Part shown: positions 1 through 8,686 of the stretch, one piece after another
Layout: each line of letters begins with the position of its first letter
Numbering within the stretch: the stretch's first letter is position 1
NCBI GenBank assembly: GCA_934098485.1
Contig: CAKOOH010000002.1
Coordinates: forward strand, 104,162 to 168,161
DNA: 64,000 nt
Direction: 5' to 3'
Origin: an uncultured Bacilli bacterium
GTDB taxonomy: Bacteria > Bacillota_I > Bacilli_A > RF39 > UBA660
Program-made: the position numbers and the translations under genes
The notes under the pieces: model-generated
The model's database searches: none
What the model saw: the letters and a program-made list of their open reading frames with translations, nothing else
Told to the model about the DNA's origin: nothing

Positions 1-500
1 ACGGTAGATCTAAATGTATCATTTAATTTTACAGTAATTTCTTCATAATCATCATATTTAAAAGTAGGTTTCTTATAGTACTTAAGTAAACCATTATATT
101 CATTTTCTCCAATATTGTTATATAAAACCACATTCAAAATTGGATGATTAAAAAATTCATAAGCACTAAGAGGTGAAAAGAGTTCATATATATAATGATT
201 AATATCATTTTCTTTTTTTAAATACGTTTTAAGTAACCCCATCGATTCTAATGCTTTTCTTGCTTCTTTTATATCTTCTAATCCTGTTTTTAGAAAAGTC
301 ATTAAATGATGATGAGTATAATCTTTACTAATAGTTTCTGATTTATCTAAATCACTCCATAAAGTCATATACAAACTTACTGGTAGGGGTCCCACAATTG
401 GTTCATAAAGATTAATTAAATTCTTTTTATCGAACTCGGTTAGTATCGTTTTATTAACAACTATATAAGTATCTGCTGGCAAGATATTTTTTTCTTTCAT
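1..500 (-). CDS. dnaB: DnaB-type replication initiation and membrane attachment protein, N-terminal part
   Basis: Open reading frame running off the left edge: 166 codons from ATG at 500 with no stop. The N-terminus (KTILTEFDKKNLINLYEPIVG, then HHHLM, then an ALESMGLLKTY helix and YELFSPLSAYEFFNHP) matches the N-terminal winged-helix (DDBH1-like) region of Bacillus DnaB/DnaD proteins, which help load the replicative helicase with DnaI. A GAAGGTG Shine-Dalgarno sits just upstream. The C-terminal domain lies outside the window. The family is inferred from motif pattern; a DnaD-like relative is the main alternative. Confidence 0.75.
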   Translation of the reverse strand, partial: MKEKNILPADTYIVVNKTILTEFDKKNLINLYEPIVGPLPVSLYMTLWSDLDKSETISKDYTHHHLMTFLKTGLEDIKEARKALESMGLLKTYLKKENDINHYIYELFSPLSAYEFFNHPILNVVLYNNIGENEYNGLLKYYKKPTFKYDDYEEITVKLNDTFRST

Positions 501-621
501 ACTAACACCTTCTTCAAAAATATTGTAACTATTATAAGTTTTAATTGCAAGCAAATAAAGTTAAAATATAAATAAATTTTTAAAGTCAAAAAAGAAGAAA
601 TATAAATTTCCCCTCTTATAA

Positions 622-1119
622 TTATAATAAAGTGTTTGCTTCTATTTTGTATTTATATTTTTTCCCTTTTACTAAATCGTAGTTTTCCTTTTTAATTGCT
701 AATTTAATATTATAGGTTCTTTTTTCTTTACCATTTAAATTAAATCTTTTAAGTAAAAATATATCATAGTTTTGATCACTATTTTGATATAAAAAACTTA
801 ACTCGCAATTATAGTCATCTAAATAAACTACTAAATCGTCACCTTTAATTTCTGAAGATTTGTCTAATTTAAAAACTAAATCGGCACTAACATTATATTT
901 AGAATTATTTAAAACGGTATAACTTCCATTAATAATTGCCATTTCTAAATTGTCTTGATTTAAACTTTGTCCGCTTATAAGTTCAATATTATTTTGCGCA
1001 ACAGCTTTTTCAATCATAGCCGTTTTTTCTCTAAATCTTTCCCAAATAAATAAACTAAATATTAATACAACAAAACATAATACAATGCTAGATAAATACT
1101 TGAAAATATCACGTGCCAT
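622..1119 (-). CDS. Membrane-anchored hypothetical protein
   Basis: 165 residues. One N-terminal membrane segment (about residues 8-26, LSSIVLCFVVLIFSLFIW) is followed by a hydrophilic domain of predicted beta character that would lie outside the cell. The start codon follows a GGGGG-type ribosome site. It lies 30 bp downstream of dnaE on the same strand, so the two are probably co-transcribed. I do not recognise a family; nothing in the sequence indicates an enzymatic function. Confidence 0.6.
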   Translation of the reverse strand: MARDIFKYLSSIVLCFVVLIFSLFIWERFREKTAMIEKAVAQNNIELISGQSLNQDNLEMAIINGSYTVLNNSKYNVSADLVFKLDKSSEIKGDDLVVYLDDYNCELSFLYQNSDQNYDIFLLKRFNLNGKEKRTYNIKLAIKKENYDLVKGKKYKYKIEANTLL

Positions 1120-1149
1120 AAATACCCCCTTAAATTAGGGCATATTATA

Positions 1150-4014
1150 TCAAATTTCCTTAATCTTTTCAAGTTTTAAAACTACTATCTGATACTTATC
1201 AAGTCTTTTTTCTACATGACCCGCAATTTTTAATAAATCGCCATCTTTTATTATATTGGCATAATTTATCCGGTTAGGGAAAATTGTATAGTCCATTGTT
1301 CCTGTTTCATCAGAAATTCTTAAAAAAGCCATGGAGTCTCCCTTTTTAGTTTTAATCATTCTTACTGATTCAAGTAAACCAACTGTTACCACATTTTTAT
1401 CAAAGTAATTATTTATGTCCTTTATTTTCGGACATTTAAACTTACTAGCCGGATGATTACTTATATAAAAACCATATAAATCTAATTCTTTTTGCATTAA
1501 TACATTACTTGGATATTCTTCACTTTTAATTAACTCTGGTTTATTAACTAATGATTCATCTAAACCACTAATAAGTTCCGCATATAAAATGGCTGGCTTG
1601 ATATTATCAACTAAAGTTTCCCTTGTTTCCCCAAAAGAATCAAAAGCTCCTGCCATAATTAAATTTTCTATTGTCTTTTCATTAATTCCCTTATTATATA
1701 TACGTGCTGCAAAATCAAAGAAATCTTTAAATGGCACACTTCCTCTTGCAAGAACTATCTCATTAGAAATCGCTTCTCCTACATTTTTAATAAATGATAA
1801 AGGCATTACAATTCCCTCATTAATATAATAATCATTTTTACTAATATTAACATCAGGCTTAATTATTTTAATATTTACCATTTTGGCTTCATCAATATAT
1901 TCTTTAGTCTTAATGCTAGATCCTTTATTAATATTAAGTAAATAATTATAAAAATATAAAGGATATCTTACTTTTAAATACATCATTTGATATGCCACTA
2001 ACGCATACGCCACCGAATGTGACTTATTAAAGCCATAATTAGCAAACTTCATTATATAATCATATATTTTTGTAGCGTCTGTTTCTTCATATCCATTCTT
2101 TTTTGCCCTAATAATAAACTTTTCTTTTTCTTCTTTAATGACGCTTTCTTTCTTTTTAGATATTGCCCTTCTAATTATATCTGCTTCTGCTGTCGTATAA
2201 GATGCAATAATCATAAAAATTTGCATAATCTGCTCTTGATAAACAATAATTCCATAAGTTTCTTTTAAAACGGGCTCTAAACTAGGAACAATATAATCTA
2301 CTTTTAATTTTCCTTCTTTTCTTTTAATAAAGGTATCTATATTTTCCATTGGTCCCGGTCTATATAAAGCTACCGCTACTACTAAATCATTAAAAGAACT
2401 AGGTTTTAATTTTCTTAAAAAGTTTTTCATTCCTTCCACTTCAAACTGAAAAATACCAGTTGTATTTCCAAAAGAAAACCTCTTTAATACTTCTTCATCA
2501 TCTAAAGGAATTTCATTAATATTAACATTTCCTATTTCATTTAAAATATTAGCCATTGTTGTTAAATTCTTTATTGCTAAAAAATCCATCTTTAAAAGGC
2601 CTAAATCTTCTAAATAATTCATTGTAAAACCTGTTAAGTATGAATCGCCACTTTTAATTATTGGAATAACTTCATCTAATCTTTCCCGGCAAATAATAAT
2701 TCCCGCCGCATGGGTACTAATATGTTTTTTTAAGCCTTCCAATTTTAAAGCATCATAATAAACCTCTTTTATATCTTTATGACTATTAAGTATTTTAACA
2801 ACTTCATTAGTTAAATTATCTCTTAAACTTTTTTTAGCATCAATTAAATTACTTATTAAAGAAATATCAACATTTAAAATTTTGGAAACCGAAAGTAATA
2901 CTTGTTTAGATGCTAACGTTCCATAAGTCATAATTGGCATTACATTTAAATCACCATATCTTTTTTTGACATACTCTATAACGTCCCCTCTTTTACTTGC
3001 ATCAAAATCAATATCAATATCAGGCATTGTTACTCTTTCCGGATTTAAAAATCTCTCAAAAAGCAAATTATATTTTAAAGGGTCAATATTGGTAATTCCT
3101 AAAGTGTAAGTAACCAAAGAACCTGCCGCTGAGCCTCTTCCTGGACCTACATAAATATTATTCTTTTTACTATATTTAACATAATCATAAACTATTAAAA
3201 AATAATCAACAAAATTCATTTTTTTAATCACGGATAGTTCATACATTAAACGTTTTTTATAATCATCACTTACATTACCATTTAATCTTTTACTTAATCC
3301 TTTAATCGCTAAAGCCTCTAAAAAAGCATAACTATTTTCATGTTTTTCATCATAATGAGGAATTAAATCATTTCTTTTAGTTAAAAATAAACTATCTATT
3401 TCCTTAATAAAAGTATCATTTTCTAAAGTACTTTTTAAATAAAATTTACTATAATCCTTACTAGTATACTCACTACTACTTACATTATCTTTTATCATCT
3501 GTAAATAATTAATATATTTTGTATCATAACTGTTGATTGCTAACGCTAAATTAAAATAAACTAGTTTACTTGTCATAATTAAAGCATTTCTTTTTTCTTC
3601 TTCATTTGCATAACCTATATATATATTATCGGTAATATTTTTTAAACTTTCATAAATATCTTTATCTTTATATAAAATTACAACTACTAGATCATCTATA
3701 TATTTTTTAAGTTCATCTATAATAAGCTCATTATCAAGTAAATAAGTATTTAATTTAAATAATGATTTTAACCCTTTATTATTTTTAGCATATAAATATA
3801 TTAATCTATCATTAAATTTAACTTCTAAAGCAACCAGTGGTTTTATATTCTCATTTTTACAAAGAGATAAAAATTCTGCTGTCATGCATAAATTATCATC
3901 ACATATACCTAAAACGGTTATTTTATTATCTACCGCATAATTAACTAAATCTGAAAGTTTTATTAAACTAGTTAAAATACTATAATCAGTTTTAATACTT
4001 ATACAAGATTTCAT
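1150..4014 (-). CDS. dnaE: DNA polymerase III alpha subunit, DnaE type
   Basis: 954 residues, shorter than the roughly 1100-1170 usual for DnaE. The polymerase core is clear: PDIDIDFD at about residues 331-338 supplies two catalytic aspartates and the segment VALYRPGPMENIDTF follows. A C-terminal OB fold (TVGLLESVRMIKTKKGDSM onward) is present. In Bacilli this family extends RNA primers and does repair synthesis alongside PolC. The N-terminal PHP domain is degenerate: the expected H-x-H metal motif near the start reads S-I-K-T-D-Y-S, so no metal-dependent proofreading is expected. The start has a strong GAAGGAGG site, and a TATAAT box lies about 15 bp further upstream. It is divergent from rpmB. 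Confidence 0.93.
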   Translation of the reverse strand: MKSCISIKTDYSILTSLIKLSDLVNYAVDNKITVLGICDDNLCMTAEFLSLCKNENIKPLVALEVKFNDRLIYLYAKNNKGLKSLFKLNTYLLDNELIIDELKKYIDDLVVVILYKDKDIYESLKNITDNIYIGYANEEEKRNALIMTSKLVYFNLALAINSYDTKYINYLQMIKDNVSSSEYTSKDYSKFYLKSTLENDTFIKEIDSLFLTKRNDLIPHYDEKHENSYAFLEALAIKGLSKRLNGNVSDDYKKRLMYELSVIKKMNFVDYFLIVYDYVKYSKKNNIYVGPGRGSAAGSLVTYTLGITNIDPLKYNLLFERFLNPERVTMPDIDIDFDASKRGDVIEYVKKRYGDLNVMPIMTYGTLASKQVLLSVSKILNVDISLISNLIDAKKSLRDNLTNEVVKILNSHKDIKEVYYDALKLEGLKKHISTHAAGIIICRERLDEVIPIIKSGDSYLTGFTMNYLEDLGLLKMDFLAIKNLTTMANILNEIGNVNINEIPLDDEEVLKRFSFGNTTGIFQFEVEGMKNFLRKLKPSSFNDLVVAVALYRPGPMENIDTFIKRKEGKLKVDYIVPSLEPVLKETYGIIVYQEQIMQIFMIIASYTTAEADIIRRAISKKKESVIKEEKEKFIIRAKKNGYEETDATKIYDYIMKFANYGFNKSHSVAYALVAYQMMYLKVRYPLYFYNYLLNINKGSSIKTKEYIDEAKMVNIKIIKPDVNISKNDYYINEGIVMPLSFIKNVGEAISNEIVLARGSVPFKDFFDFAARIYNKGINEKTIENLIMAGAFDSFGETRETLVDNIKPAILYAELISGLDESLVNKPELIKSEEYPSNVLMQKELDLYGFYISNHPASKFKCPKIKDINNYFDKNVVTVGLLESVRMIKTKKGDSMAFLRISDETGTMDYTIFPNRINYANIIKDGDLLKIAGHVEKRLDKYQIVVLKLEKIKEI

Positions 4015-4114
4015 AATTATGCCTCCTTCAAATAAATTATATCATGTTTTCTTATATCTCTTTATAAAATATCTTTTATTTATCTAATAAACTTCACACT
4101 AAAGCGGTTATTTC

Positions 4115-4144
4115 TTGACTTTGCCCTCTTTTCTATGATAAAAT
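4115..4144 (+). promoter_or_regulatory. Sigma-A type promoter of rpmB
   Basis: TTGACT at 4115-4120 and TAAAAT at 4139-4144 with an 18-bp spacer, about 30 bp before the rpmB start and divergent from dnaE. Confidence 0.7.
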
Positions 4145-4175
4145 CTATAAAGATTTTAATTAAGGAGGAAAAAAC

Positions 4176-4343
4176 ATGGCTAAAAAATTATCAAGCAAAA
4201 AACCTTTATCAATAAAACTAAGTTCTCATGCTAATAACAAAACTAATAGTAAACAAAATCCTAACTTACAAACTTATAAAATTAACGGAGTTAAAGTTAG
4301 ATTAACTGCTAGAGAAGCTAGAACCTTAAAAAAAGCAAATTAA
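4176..4343 (+). CDS. rpmB: Large ribosomal subunit protein bL28
   Basis: 55 residues, slightly shorter than usual (about 62). The family fingerprints SHANNKT, PNLQT and RLTAREARTLKK are all present in order. It begins MAKKLSSKKPLSIKLS, and the N-terminal zinc-type cysteines of C+ homologues are missing, so it is a C-minus L28. The start follows GGAGG at ideal spacing, with its own promoter upstream and a rho-independent terminator immediately after the stop, so it is a single-gene unit. Confidence 0.92.
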   Translation: MAKKLSSKKPLSIKLSSHANNKTNSKQNPNLQTYKINGVKVRLTAREARTLKKAN

Positions 4344-4366
4344 AAGAAGCAATCGCTTCTTTTTAT
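4342..4366. terminator. Terminator between rpmB and the HerA-like gene
   Basis: AAGAAGC-AATC-GCTTCTT hairpin followed by TTTTA on the plus strand. The complementary strand also has T-rich flanks, so it could end both converging genes. Confidence 0.75.
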
Positions 4367-6117
4367 TTGTACCATGAACTAACTATATCTGCACTAGTTG
4401 ATTTAGGCATTGGATCTGGTAAATCTAATTTAACAATTAATGGTAATTTAAATGCTGAACCAAAAGCCATACAAGTTCCCGAATTTAAATTTTTAATTTG
4501 CTCAATTGTTTCACTAGAAACATTACTCGTAATACTATTAATTATTTTTATATCCTCTGGATGAAACATTTTAAATATTAAGAAATTTTGACATTGTGAT
4601 AATGCGGTTACTGATAGTTCACTTGGTCTTTGCGTAATTAATCCTAAAATAACGCCATATTTTCTTCCTTCTTTAGTAATTCTATCAAAAATATTATATC
4701 CTAAAATATTTATATCGTTATCATTTTGCACATATCTATGGGCTTCTTCCAAAATAATATGAATCGGATAACTTGCTCTTTCATCTAAATTAGTTGCATA
4801 CTCAAAAAACATTCTTGCATATATTTTAGTTAAAATTTTCGCAGTCCTATCATCAATATAATTTAAATTCATATTTATTATTTGATACTTATGATTATAA
4901 TCACCAAACATATCTTTAATATAGTTGCTTTTTGAAACTCTGCTTACTGTCGAGCAAAAGAATTCCTTTAAATCACTATTTATTATTTGATGTAATCTTA
5001 CCTTTAAAGAATTATAATCTTCAAATGCTTTACCACTATTTAAAGTTCCTTCACTAATTAATGCAAATTCAAAAGCATAATATAAATCTTCTAAGTCATA
5101 AATCGTTTCTATATTACCTTTAAAATCATTTAAATCTAAATAACTATAATTATTTAAATAATCAATTACTAATGGTAAAGCACTAATCTTTCCTAAAGCA
5201 TCTATATTTAAACACTGTCTTAATGTTCTAGTATATCCCGGCTCCACTATTGGTGTATTTATATTAATATCTTCCGTATTATATCTTGATAAAACAGCAA
5301 GCACTTGATCTCTAATTTGAGCTCCACTTTTCCCTGATGATAAAATATCTAAAACACATGACGCAATAATACTATTTTTATATTTTTTACTAGTTTCATC
5401 TTCACCTTTAAATATATATACGTATTTTAAAGCCTTTTCAATAATTGGTAATTGACTATTATTTGTTACATTTAAAAGTAAGGCTAAATCATCAACATCT
5501 AAAAAGTATGCTGGTATTTGTAAAAGATTATTTTTTGATTTTAAATCCGTAGTGTAGTATTTATATCCCATTCCATCAGCATTATTCATATACTGAAAAG
5601 CGGTATTATATTCACCATATACATCAAATAATACAATATGAGAATTATTTGGTGTCTCCATTCCTTCATAAAATATATTTTGTAATATTCTTGCAAGACC
5701 ACATGATTTTCCTGAACCAGAATTTCCCACTAAAGCAAAATGATTGGAAAAAAAACTATTTTTATTAGTTGTAACATTAAAGCCATCATATATAATAGAT
5801 TTTCCTATATACATATTTTGTTTATCATATAAATCTTGATTACCTAGTAAAAGTTCTACTTCACTCTTATATACTATTCTAGTTCCATTTTTGCCATCCG
5901 GCTTTTTTATAACTCCCGGAAAAAAACGATCATTAACTATTTCTCCGACTAACAAAACACGTATTTCTTTATCGGTCATACCAATTATTTCCCCTACAAC
6001 TTTTCTTTGTTCTTCAGGAAAAACAATATGCAAATTTAAATAATTGGTTTCTATTTTTTTACTATTATTTTCTAAAATCACGATATTATCTTTTATTTCT
6101 AATATTTTCCCAAACAT
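4363..6117 (-). CDS. HerA/FtsK-like P-loop ATPase (DUF87 type)
   Basis: 584 residues. The N-terminal beta-barrel (HAS-barrel-like, about 1-90) is followed by a Walker A motif GNSGSGKS at about 131-138, a Walker B-like HIVLFDVYGEY, and later HIILEEAHRYV and GLITQRPSE. This is the layout of HerA-type hexameric DNA translocases. Archaeal relatives work with NurA nuclease in end resection; some bacterial relatives pair with SIR2 or nuclease partners in defence. No nuclease gene is adjacent here, so the role is open. I chose the ATG at 6117 because the upstream GTG (6126) lies inside the AGGTGAT ribosome site. Convergent with rpmB. Confidence 0.85.
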   Translation of the reverse strand: MFGKILEIKDNIVILENNSKKIETNYLNLHIVFPEEQRKVVGEIIGMTDKEIRVLLVGEIVNDRFFPGVIKKPDGKNGTRIVYKSEVELLLGNQDLYDKQNMYIGKSIIYDGFNVTTNKNSFFSNHFALVGNSGSGKSCGLARILQNIFYEGMETPNNSHIVLFDVYGEYNTAFQYMNNADGMGYKYYTTDLKSKNNLLQIPAYFLDVDDLALLLNVTNNSQLPIIEKALKYVYIFKGEDETSKKYKNSIIASCVLDILSSGKSGAQIRDQVLAVLSRYNTEDININTPIVEPGYTRTLRQCLNIDALGKISALPLVIDYLNNYSYLDLNDFKGNIETIYDLEDLYYAFEFALISEGTLNSGKAFEDYNSLKVRLHQIINSDLKEFFCSTVSRVSKSNYIKDMFGDYNHKYQIINMNLNYIDDRTAKILTKIYARMFFEYATNLDERASYPIHIILEEAHRYVQNDNDINILGYNIFDRITKEGRKYGVILGLITQRPSELSVTALSQCQNFLIFKMFHPEDIKIINSITSNVSSETIEQIKNLNSGTCMAFGSAFKLPLIVKLDLPDPMPKSTSADIVSSWYK

Positions 6118-6159
6118 TACTATCACCTATTATAATAAATTTTATCATATTTAAATCAT

Positions 6160-6182
6160 AAAAAAAAGAGGTTACCCTCTTA
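6160..6182 (-). terminator. Terminator after the YjcZ-like miniprotein pair
   Basis: Minus-strand AAGAGG-GTAA-CCTCTT hairpin followed by seven T residues. It overlaps the stop of the upstream miniprotein gene. Confidence 0.75.
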
Positions 6183-6293
6183 ATATATTACAGCGCCAAG
6201 AATAATTGCTAGTAAAATAAATAGTACTAATACAATAAAGGCATTACTAGCAAATCCTTGATTATTATTATTGTTTTTATGTTTATCGCACAT
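6180..6293 (-). CDS. YjcZ-like sporulation miniprotein
   Basis: 37 residues: a short polar N-terminus rich in Asn, then a single hydrophobic helix ending GAVIY (AFIVLVLFILLAIILGAVIY). This is the pattern of the YjcZ family of tiny membrane proteins from Bacillus spores. TAAAGGAGG precedes the ATG. It is the second of two tandem paralogues and ends at a terminator. The family assignment rests on composition and the FIxVLFILLxII(V/L)GA pattern. Confidence 0.7.
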   Translation of the reverse strand: MCDKHKNNNNNQGFASNAFIVLVLFILLAIILGAVIY

Positions 6294-6308
6294 AGTTAAC
6301 CTCCTTTA

Positions 6309-6413
6309 CTAGATAACAGCAGCTCCAACTATGATTACTAAAAGAATAAATAATACTAAAATAAATGCAGCTCCACTTACACCAATATTATTATTATTAC
6401 AGCAAGCGTTCAT
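6309..6413 (-). CDS. YjcZ-like sporulation miniprotein
   Basis: 34 residues: MNACCNNNNIGVSG followed by one membrane helix AFILVLFILLVIIVGAAVI. It is a paralogue of the gene 15 bp downstream; the pair is probably one transcript. A strong AAAGGAGGGAG site precedes the start. In Bacillus such proteins are forespore or coat associated; here that role is inferred from family only. Confidence 0.7.
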   Translation of the reverse strand: MNACCNNNNIGVSGAAFILVLFILLVIIVGAAVI

Positions 6414-6470
6414 AATCTCCCTCCTTTTCATATCTCATTTTATTGTATACAAATAGGCGCTATTGTGTTC

Positions 6471-6499
6471 TTGTAATTTAAGTTTATAGTTGCTATAAT
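6471..6499 (+). promoter_or_regulatory. Promoter of prsA
   Basis: TTGTAA at 6471-6476, a 17-bp spacer, then a perfect TATAAT at 6494-6499, 17 bp before the start codon. Confidence 0.8.
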
Positions 6500-6515
6500 A
6501 TTTACTGGAGGGAAT

Positions 6516-7535
6516 ATGAAAAAGAAAATATTAATCGCTTTACTTATTTTAGGTTTTGCAAGTGGTTGTGGTAAAGTTCCTACTCTTTCTAATGGTGAAG
6601 AAGCAGTTGTTTCTTTTACTAATAAGGAAAATGGAATTAGTGCTACAGATTTATATAATAAGATAAAGAAAAATTATGCACTTTCTTCTTTAATCGATAT
6701 GATTGATACTAAAATTCTTTTAGATAAATATCCAGATGATGAAAAAAATGCAGACAAATATGTTGACAGTGAACTTACTAATATTAAAAAGTATTATGTA
6801 GATGATAATGGTAAATATAGCGAAGAAAAATTACTAAGAGCCCTATCTTCATACTATGGAATTAACTCTATTGATGAATTTAAAACTATGTTAAATTTAA
6901 GTTATTATCGCCAAAAAGCTATTGATGACTATGCAGCTAACAGTATCACTGATAAAGATATTAAAAACTATTATGACAAAGAAGCTGTTGGTGATATCTC
7001 TTGCTCACACATTTTAATTACCCCTGATGTTAAAGATAGCATGACTAATGATGAAAAGAAAGCAGCTGAAGAAAAAGCCTTAAATACTGCTAAAGAAATT
7101 ATCAAAAAGTTAGATAATGGTGAAGATTTTAGTGCACTTGCTAAAGAATATTCACAAGATGATACTAATAAAAATAAAGGTGGCGATTTAGGCTATTTTA
7201 ATAAAGGCAAAATGGTTTCTGAATTTGAAACTGCTGCTTACAAATTAAAACTAAATAGTTACACTAAAGAACCAGTCAAAACTAAATTTGGATATCATAT
7301 TATTTTAAAAACTGGTGAAAAAGAAAAAGAATCTTTAGATAAATTAAAAGATAGTATTAAAAAAACACTTGCAACTGAAAAGAAAAATAATGATAAAGCC
7401 TTACAAATTAATGCTTTAGTTGAACTAAGAAAAGAATATGGCATGAAAATTGAAGATGATGAATTAAATAAACAATATCAAACTTACATTTCTAATCAAA
7501 TATTACAAGCCCAAACAAGTACAAGTTCAAATTAA
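6516..7535 (+). CDS. prsA: PrsA-like foldase lipoprotein, parvulin-type peptidyl-prolyl isomerase
   Basis: 339 residues. The signal peptide ends at a lipobox (ASGC, Cys about 18), so the mature protein should be lipid-anchored on the outer face of the membrane. A parvulin rotamase domain spans about residues 160-268, starting with SCSHILI and including GGDLGYFNKGKM and GYHIILKTGE. N- and C-terminal helical regions give the usual PrsA dish shape. Such proteins help exported proteins fold after Sec translocation. It has its own promoter and terminator and is a single-gene unit with a TGGAGGG ribosome site. Confidence 0.9.
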   Translation: MKKKILIALLILGFASGCGKVPTLSNGEEAVVSFTNKENGISATDLYNKIKKNYALSSLIDMIDTKILLDKYPDDEKNADKYVDSELTNIKKYYVDDNGKYSEEKLLRALSSYYGINSIDEFKTMLNLSYYRQKAIDDYAANSITDKDIKNYYDKEAVGDISCSHILITPDVKDSMTNDEKKAAEEKALNTAKEIIKKLDNGEDFSALAKEYSQDDTNKNKGGDLGYFNKGKMVSEFETAAYKLKLNSYTKEPVKTKFGYHIILKTGEKEKESLDKLKDSIKKTLATEKKNNDKALQINALVELRKEYGMKIEDDELNKQYQTYISNQILQAQTSTSSN

Positions 7536-7541
7536 AAAATA

Positions 7542-7577
7542 AAAAAATATCACGAATAATTAATGTGATATTTTTAT
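7542..7577 (+). terminator. Terminator of prsA
   Basis: TATCAC/GTGATA hairpin with an 11-base loop followed by TTTTTATTTTT. It overlaps the end of the converging gene and may serve both strands. Confidence 0.75.
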
Positions 7578-7870
7578 TTTTCTTTCGTTTTTATCGCAAA
7601 TTTATTAATCTCTTGCATCTTATATCTATTCATTTTTATTAAAACCCATAAACATGCGGCAAATAAAAATCCATCTAGTAAAATATTTGCTATTCCATTT
7701 TTATAAGTTAAATCAAAACCCAAGGCAAACATTCCAAATATCATTCCAAATAATGATAAATTAAACATTTTATTTGCTTTTTTATATATTAGACACTCAT
7801 TAGAATTTAAAAATTTTTCCTTAATTTCTTTTTTTCTATCTACATCTAATCTACTATAATAATTCTTCAT
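7574..7870 (-). CDS. Small two-helix membrane protein
   Basis: 98 residues with two hydrophobic segments (about 38-53 and 62-80) between charged ends; the C-terminus is Lys-rich. Its start lies inside the last codons of recX (17-bp overlap), so it is translated from the recX message. I do not recognise the family. Confidence 0.6.
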   Translation of the reverse strand: MKNYYSRLDVDRKKEIKEKFLNSNECLIYKKANKMFNLSLFGMIFGMFALGFDLTYKNGIANILLDGFLFAACLWVLIKMNRYKMQEINKFAIKTKEK

Positions 7871-8615
7871 TTAACACCTCATTAATTTCGCTTATATTAT
7901 ACCCTTTTTTATAAAGTTTGTCTTTAATAAAATATTTAAGTTTATCCTTTTCATATTTTTTACTATATTTATTAATTAAAAGAATAGTATCTTTTTTTAT
8001 AATATTTTTGTCATTATTTTGTAAACTTTCTAAATAATCAATAAATAAATCTTTCGGATATCCTAAATTAATTAAATAATTATTCATCTTTTGTTTAAAC
8101 ATATAATCGTTTAAATGATGATTCATCTTATCTTTTTTCTCTATTATTTTTTGAACTTTTTCTTTAAAATCTTTATCTAAATATGGCATTATTTCATCAT
8201 CTGAAAATCCTAAAATCATCAAATTATTTTTAATTTTTAAAGGTCCATCACTTTTAAAATTAAAACTATCATTTATATAACTTTTAATATATAATTTATG
8301 ATCTAAATAACCATCTTTAGTAAGTTTTTTAATTGTATCATCAATTATCTTTTTACTATAACCTTTTTTCTTTAAATAATCTTCTATTTCTTTTTCACAT
8401 CTTAATTTTTTATTAATATATTTTATACTTTGATAATAAGCATCTAAAGAATTATTATAATTAACTATTTCTTCTAATTTTTTATCATCTAACTTTTTAT
8501 TTACTAAAAGATTATATTTAACAATCACATCATCATATAAAGAAATAACTGTTTCATTATTTAAATGAATTTCATACAAATTTGTTTTTAACTTTTTAAA
8601 CTTAACAATTTCCAT
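7854..8615 (-). CDS. recX: RecX, regulator of RecA
   Basis: 253 residues from ATG 8615. The three-helix repeats of RecX are visible (ALxYI..KLRCEKEIEDYLKKKGY, then DDTIKKLTKDGYLDHKLY, and IKNNLMILGFSDDEIMPYL). RecX binds RecA filaments and limits recombinase activity. An in-frame ORF extends 24 codons further upstream, but those residues do not resemble RecX and overlap the promoter. No Shine-Dalgarno precedes 8615; the promoter places the transcription start at or next to the ATG, so the message is probably leaderless. recA is 31 kb away. Confidence 0.82.
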   Translation of the reverse strand: MEIVKFKKLKTNLYEIHLNNETVISLYDDVIVKYNLLVNKKLDDKKLEEIVNYNNSLDAYYQSIKYINKKLRCEKEIEDYLKKKGYSKKIIDDTIKKLTKDGYLDHKLYIKSYINDSFNFKSDGPLKIKNNLMILGFSDDEIMPYLDKDFKEKVQKIIEKKDKMNHHLNDYMFKQKMNNYLINLGYPKDLFIDYLESLQNNDKNIIKKDTILLINKYSKKYEKDKLKYFIKDKLYKKGYNISEINEVLNEELL

Positions 8616-8621
8616 AACTAA

Positions 8622-8650
8622 ATTATATGAAAAATCTAAAAAAAAAGCAA
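8622..8650 (-). promoter_or_regulatory. recX promoter giving a leaderless mRNA
   Basis: On the minus strand TTGCTT (8650-8645), a 17-bp spacer and TATAAT (8627-8622). The -10 box ends only 6 nt before the ATG. Confidence 0.65.
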
Positions 8651-8651
8651 A

Positions 8652-8686
8652 CTTAAAACCAAGAGAACTCTTACTCTTGGTTTTCA
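8652..8686 (-). terminator. Terminator after the cohesin-domain gene
   Basis: AAAACCAAGAG / CTCTTGGTTTT hairpin spanning the stop codon of the upstream gene. The T-run is short (TTTT), so efficiency is uncertain. Confidence 0.55.
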
